Origin: Eonycteris spelaea
Lineage: Eukaryota; Chordata; Mammalia; Chiroptera; Pteropodidae
DNA: 64,000 nucleotides
NCBI GenBank assembly: GCA_003508835.1
Contig: PUFA01000072.1
Span: 2,294,001 to 2,358,000 of the forward strand
Direction of reading: 5' to 3'
Shown here: positions 63,311-64,000 of the stretch, piece by piece
How positions within the stretch are numbered: position 1 is the stretch's first letter
Layout of the letters: the number at the start of each line of letters is the position of its first letter
Position numbers and translations under genes: made by a program
The notes under the pieces: model-generated
What the model was told of the DNA's origin: nothing
Seen by the model: only the letters and a program-made list of their open reading frames with translations
The model's database searches: none

Positions 63311-63814
63311 TAAACTGAGACTGAATATTGGTCACAACAGTCAGGCAAGAAAAAATCTGAGAGTACTTAGGTAACAATAAAAAAAACTTTGAAATGGCCA
63401 GCAAATAGATCTTGTTGGGAGGGTTAAAGGAATTGGGATTGCGCGGTTTAGGGAGGAGAAAGTGTAAGGAATAAGTTGAGTTTCAAACATAAAGGATTTT
63501 TTAAAGAAAGTAATGAATGTTCTGCGTCAGTTGAAGACCATCTAAAAGAAGACACAATGAGTTCTATCAGGAGCAGTTACGTAGGGCAAGAATTGTATCA
63601 TGCCACCTGGTCAGTCTAAGGAGTAATAAATCGGGGGGTCGTGAAGGCCCAGGCTCAAGAGGCAAGTCTAGAATGGAAGGCTGTTCAGGATGCTGTGATT
63701 CAGTGGGTTGTGACTATAATTTTCCCGTTTAATTTCGAACAGATGTGTTCCTTATTCTTAATCCAGTGTTACGTAAAACACTAATAGAATTTTAGAACTG
63801 AACTCCCGAAGTTC

Positions 63815-63945
63815 AGCTCCATATTTTACAGACAAGAAAACAGAATCAGAAATCAGACGTGTGTTTGTCCTTGGACTACCTACTAAGGACCAAAACTGGG
63901 TTTTGAACCCACGTCTCCTGACACCATGTCCAGAGCTCAGGCTGC
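63815..63945 (-). mobile_element. MIR SINE fragment, antisense
   Basis: Reversed MIR: TTTTACAGACAAGAAAACAG and GGGTTTTGAACCCACGTCTC. Confidence 0.6.
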
Positions 63946-64000
63946 TTTTGGGGAGTTTTCATAGTCACCGAAGAGAATATTTTTGAGAATTTCTGCTTAA

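Overview
This is mammalian nuclear DNA, almost certainly from a fruit bat (Pteropodidae). It is AT-rich, intron-dominated and full of decayed L1, L2, MIR and hAT repeats. It also carries four copies of a 5S-rRNA-derived SINE. Such SINEs are known from fruit bats (MEG-R type) and from the springhare. No B1, ID or other rodent SINE is visible, and no Alu, so a fruit bat is the better fit.

The whole window lies inside one gene on the + strand: HELZ (helicase with zinc finger), a UPF1-like superfamily 1 RNA helicase. Sixteen coding exons (called E1-E16 here) run from 1872 to 48702. Every intron has GT-AG ends. Using human numbering as I recall it, they cover about residues 633-1751 of roughly 1942. 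E1-E8 encode the helicase core (Walker A, Ia, DEAA box, GDxxQ, NYRSH, motifs V and VI). E9 carries a PABP-binding PAM2 motif ([10 protein letters not shown]). E10-E16 encode a long disordered tail rich in Pro, Gln, Asn and His. The N-terminal CCCH zinc finger lies upstream of the window and the last coding exon(s) lie downstream.

Two exons, E4 and E16, each lack one base needed to keep the frame. All other exons and all splice sites are intact. Both losses sit in or next to short homopolymers, so sequencing or assembly error is the likeliest cause, but as written each produces an early stop.

Layout: 1-1871 upstream intron with a MER1-type hAT element; 1872-14311 exons E1-E6 separated by introns with 5S SINEs, hAT, L2 and MIR copies and several hairpins; 14312-20424 a 6-kb intron with an antisense L1; 20425-28547 exons E7-E9; 28548-34288 an intron with an MLT2-like LTR and an unexplained coding-like island on the minus strand; 34289-42277 exons E10-E13 with a large antisense L1 split by a 5S SINE; 42278-48702 exons E14-E16 after an intron with a CpG-dense patch; 48703-64000 a 15-kb downstream intron of repeats.

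I found no novel multi-gene system. The points most worth checking are the two frameshifts, a NAGNAG acceptor, two strong intronic hairpins, the 5S-SINE structures and the coding-like minus-strand island.
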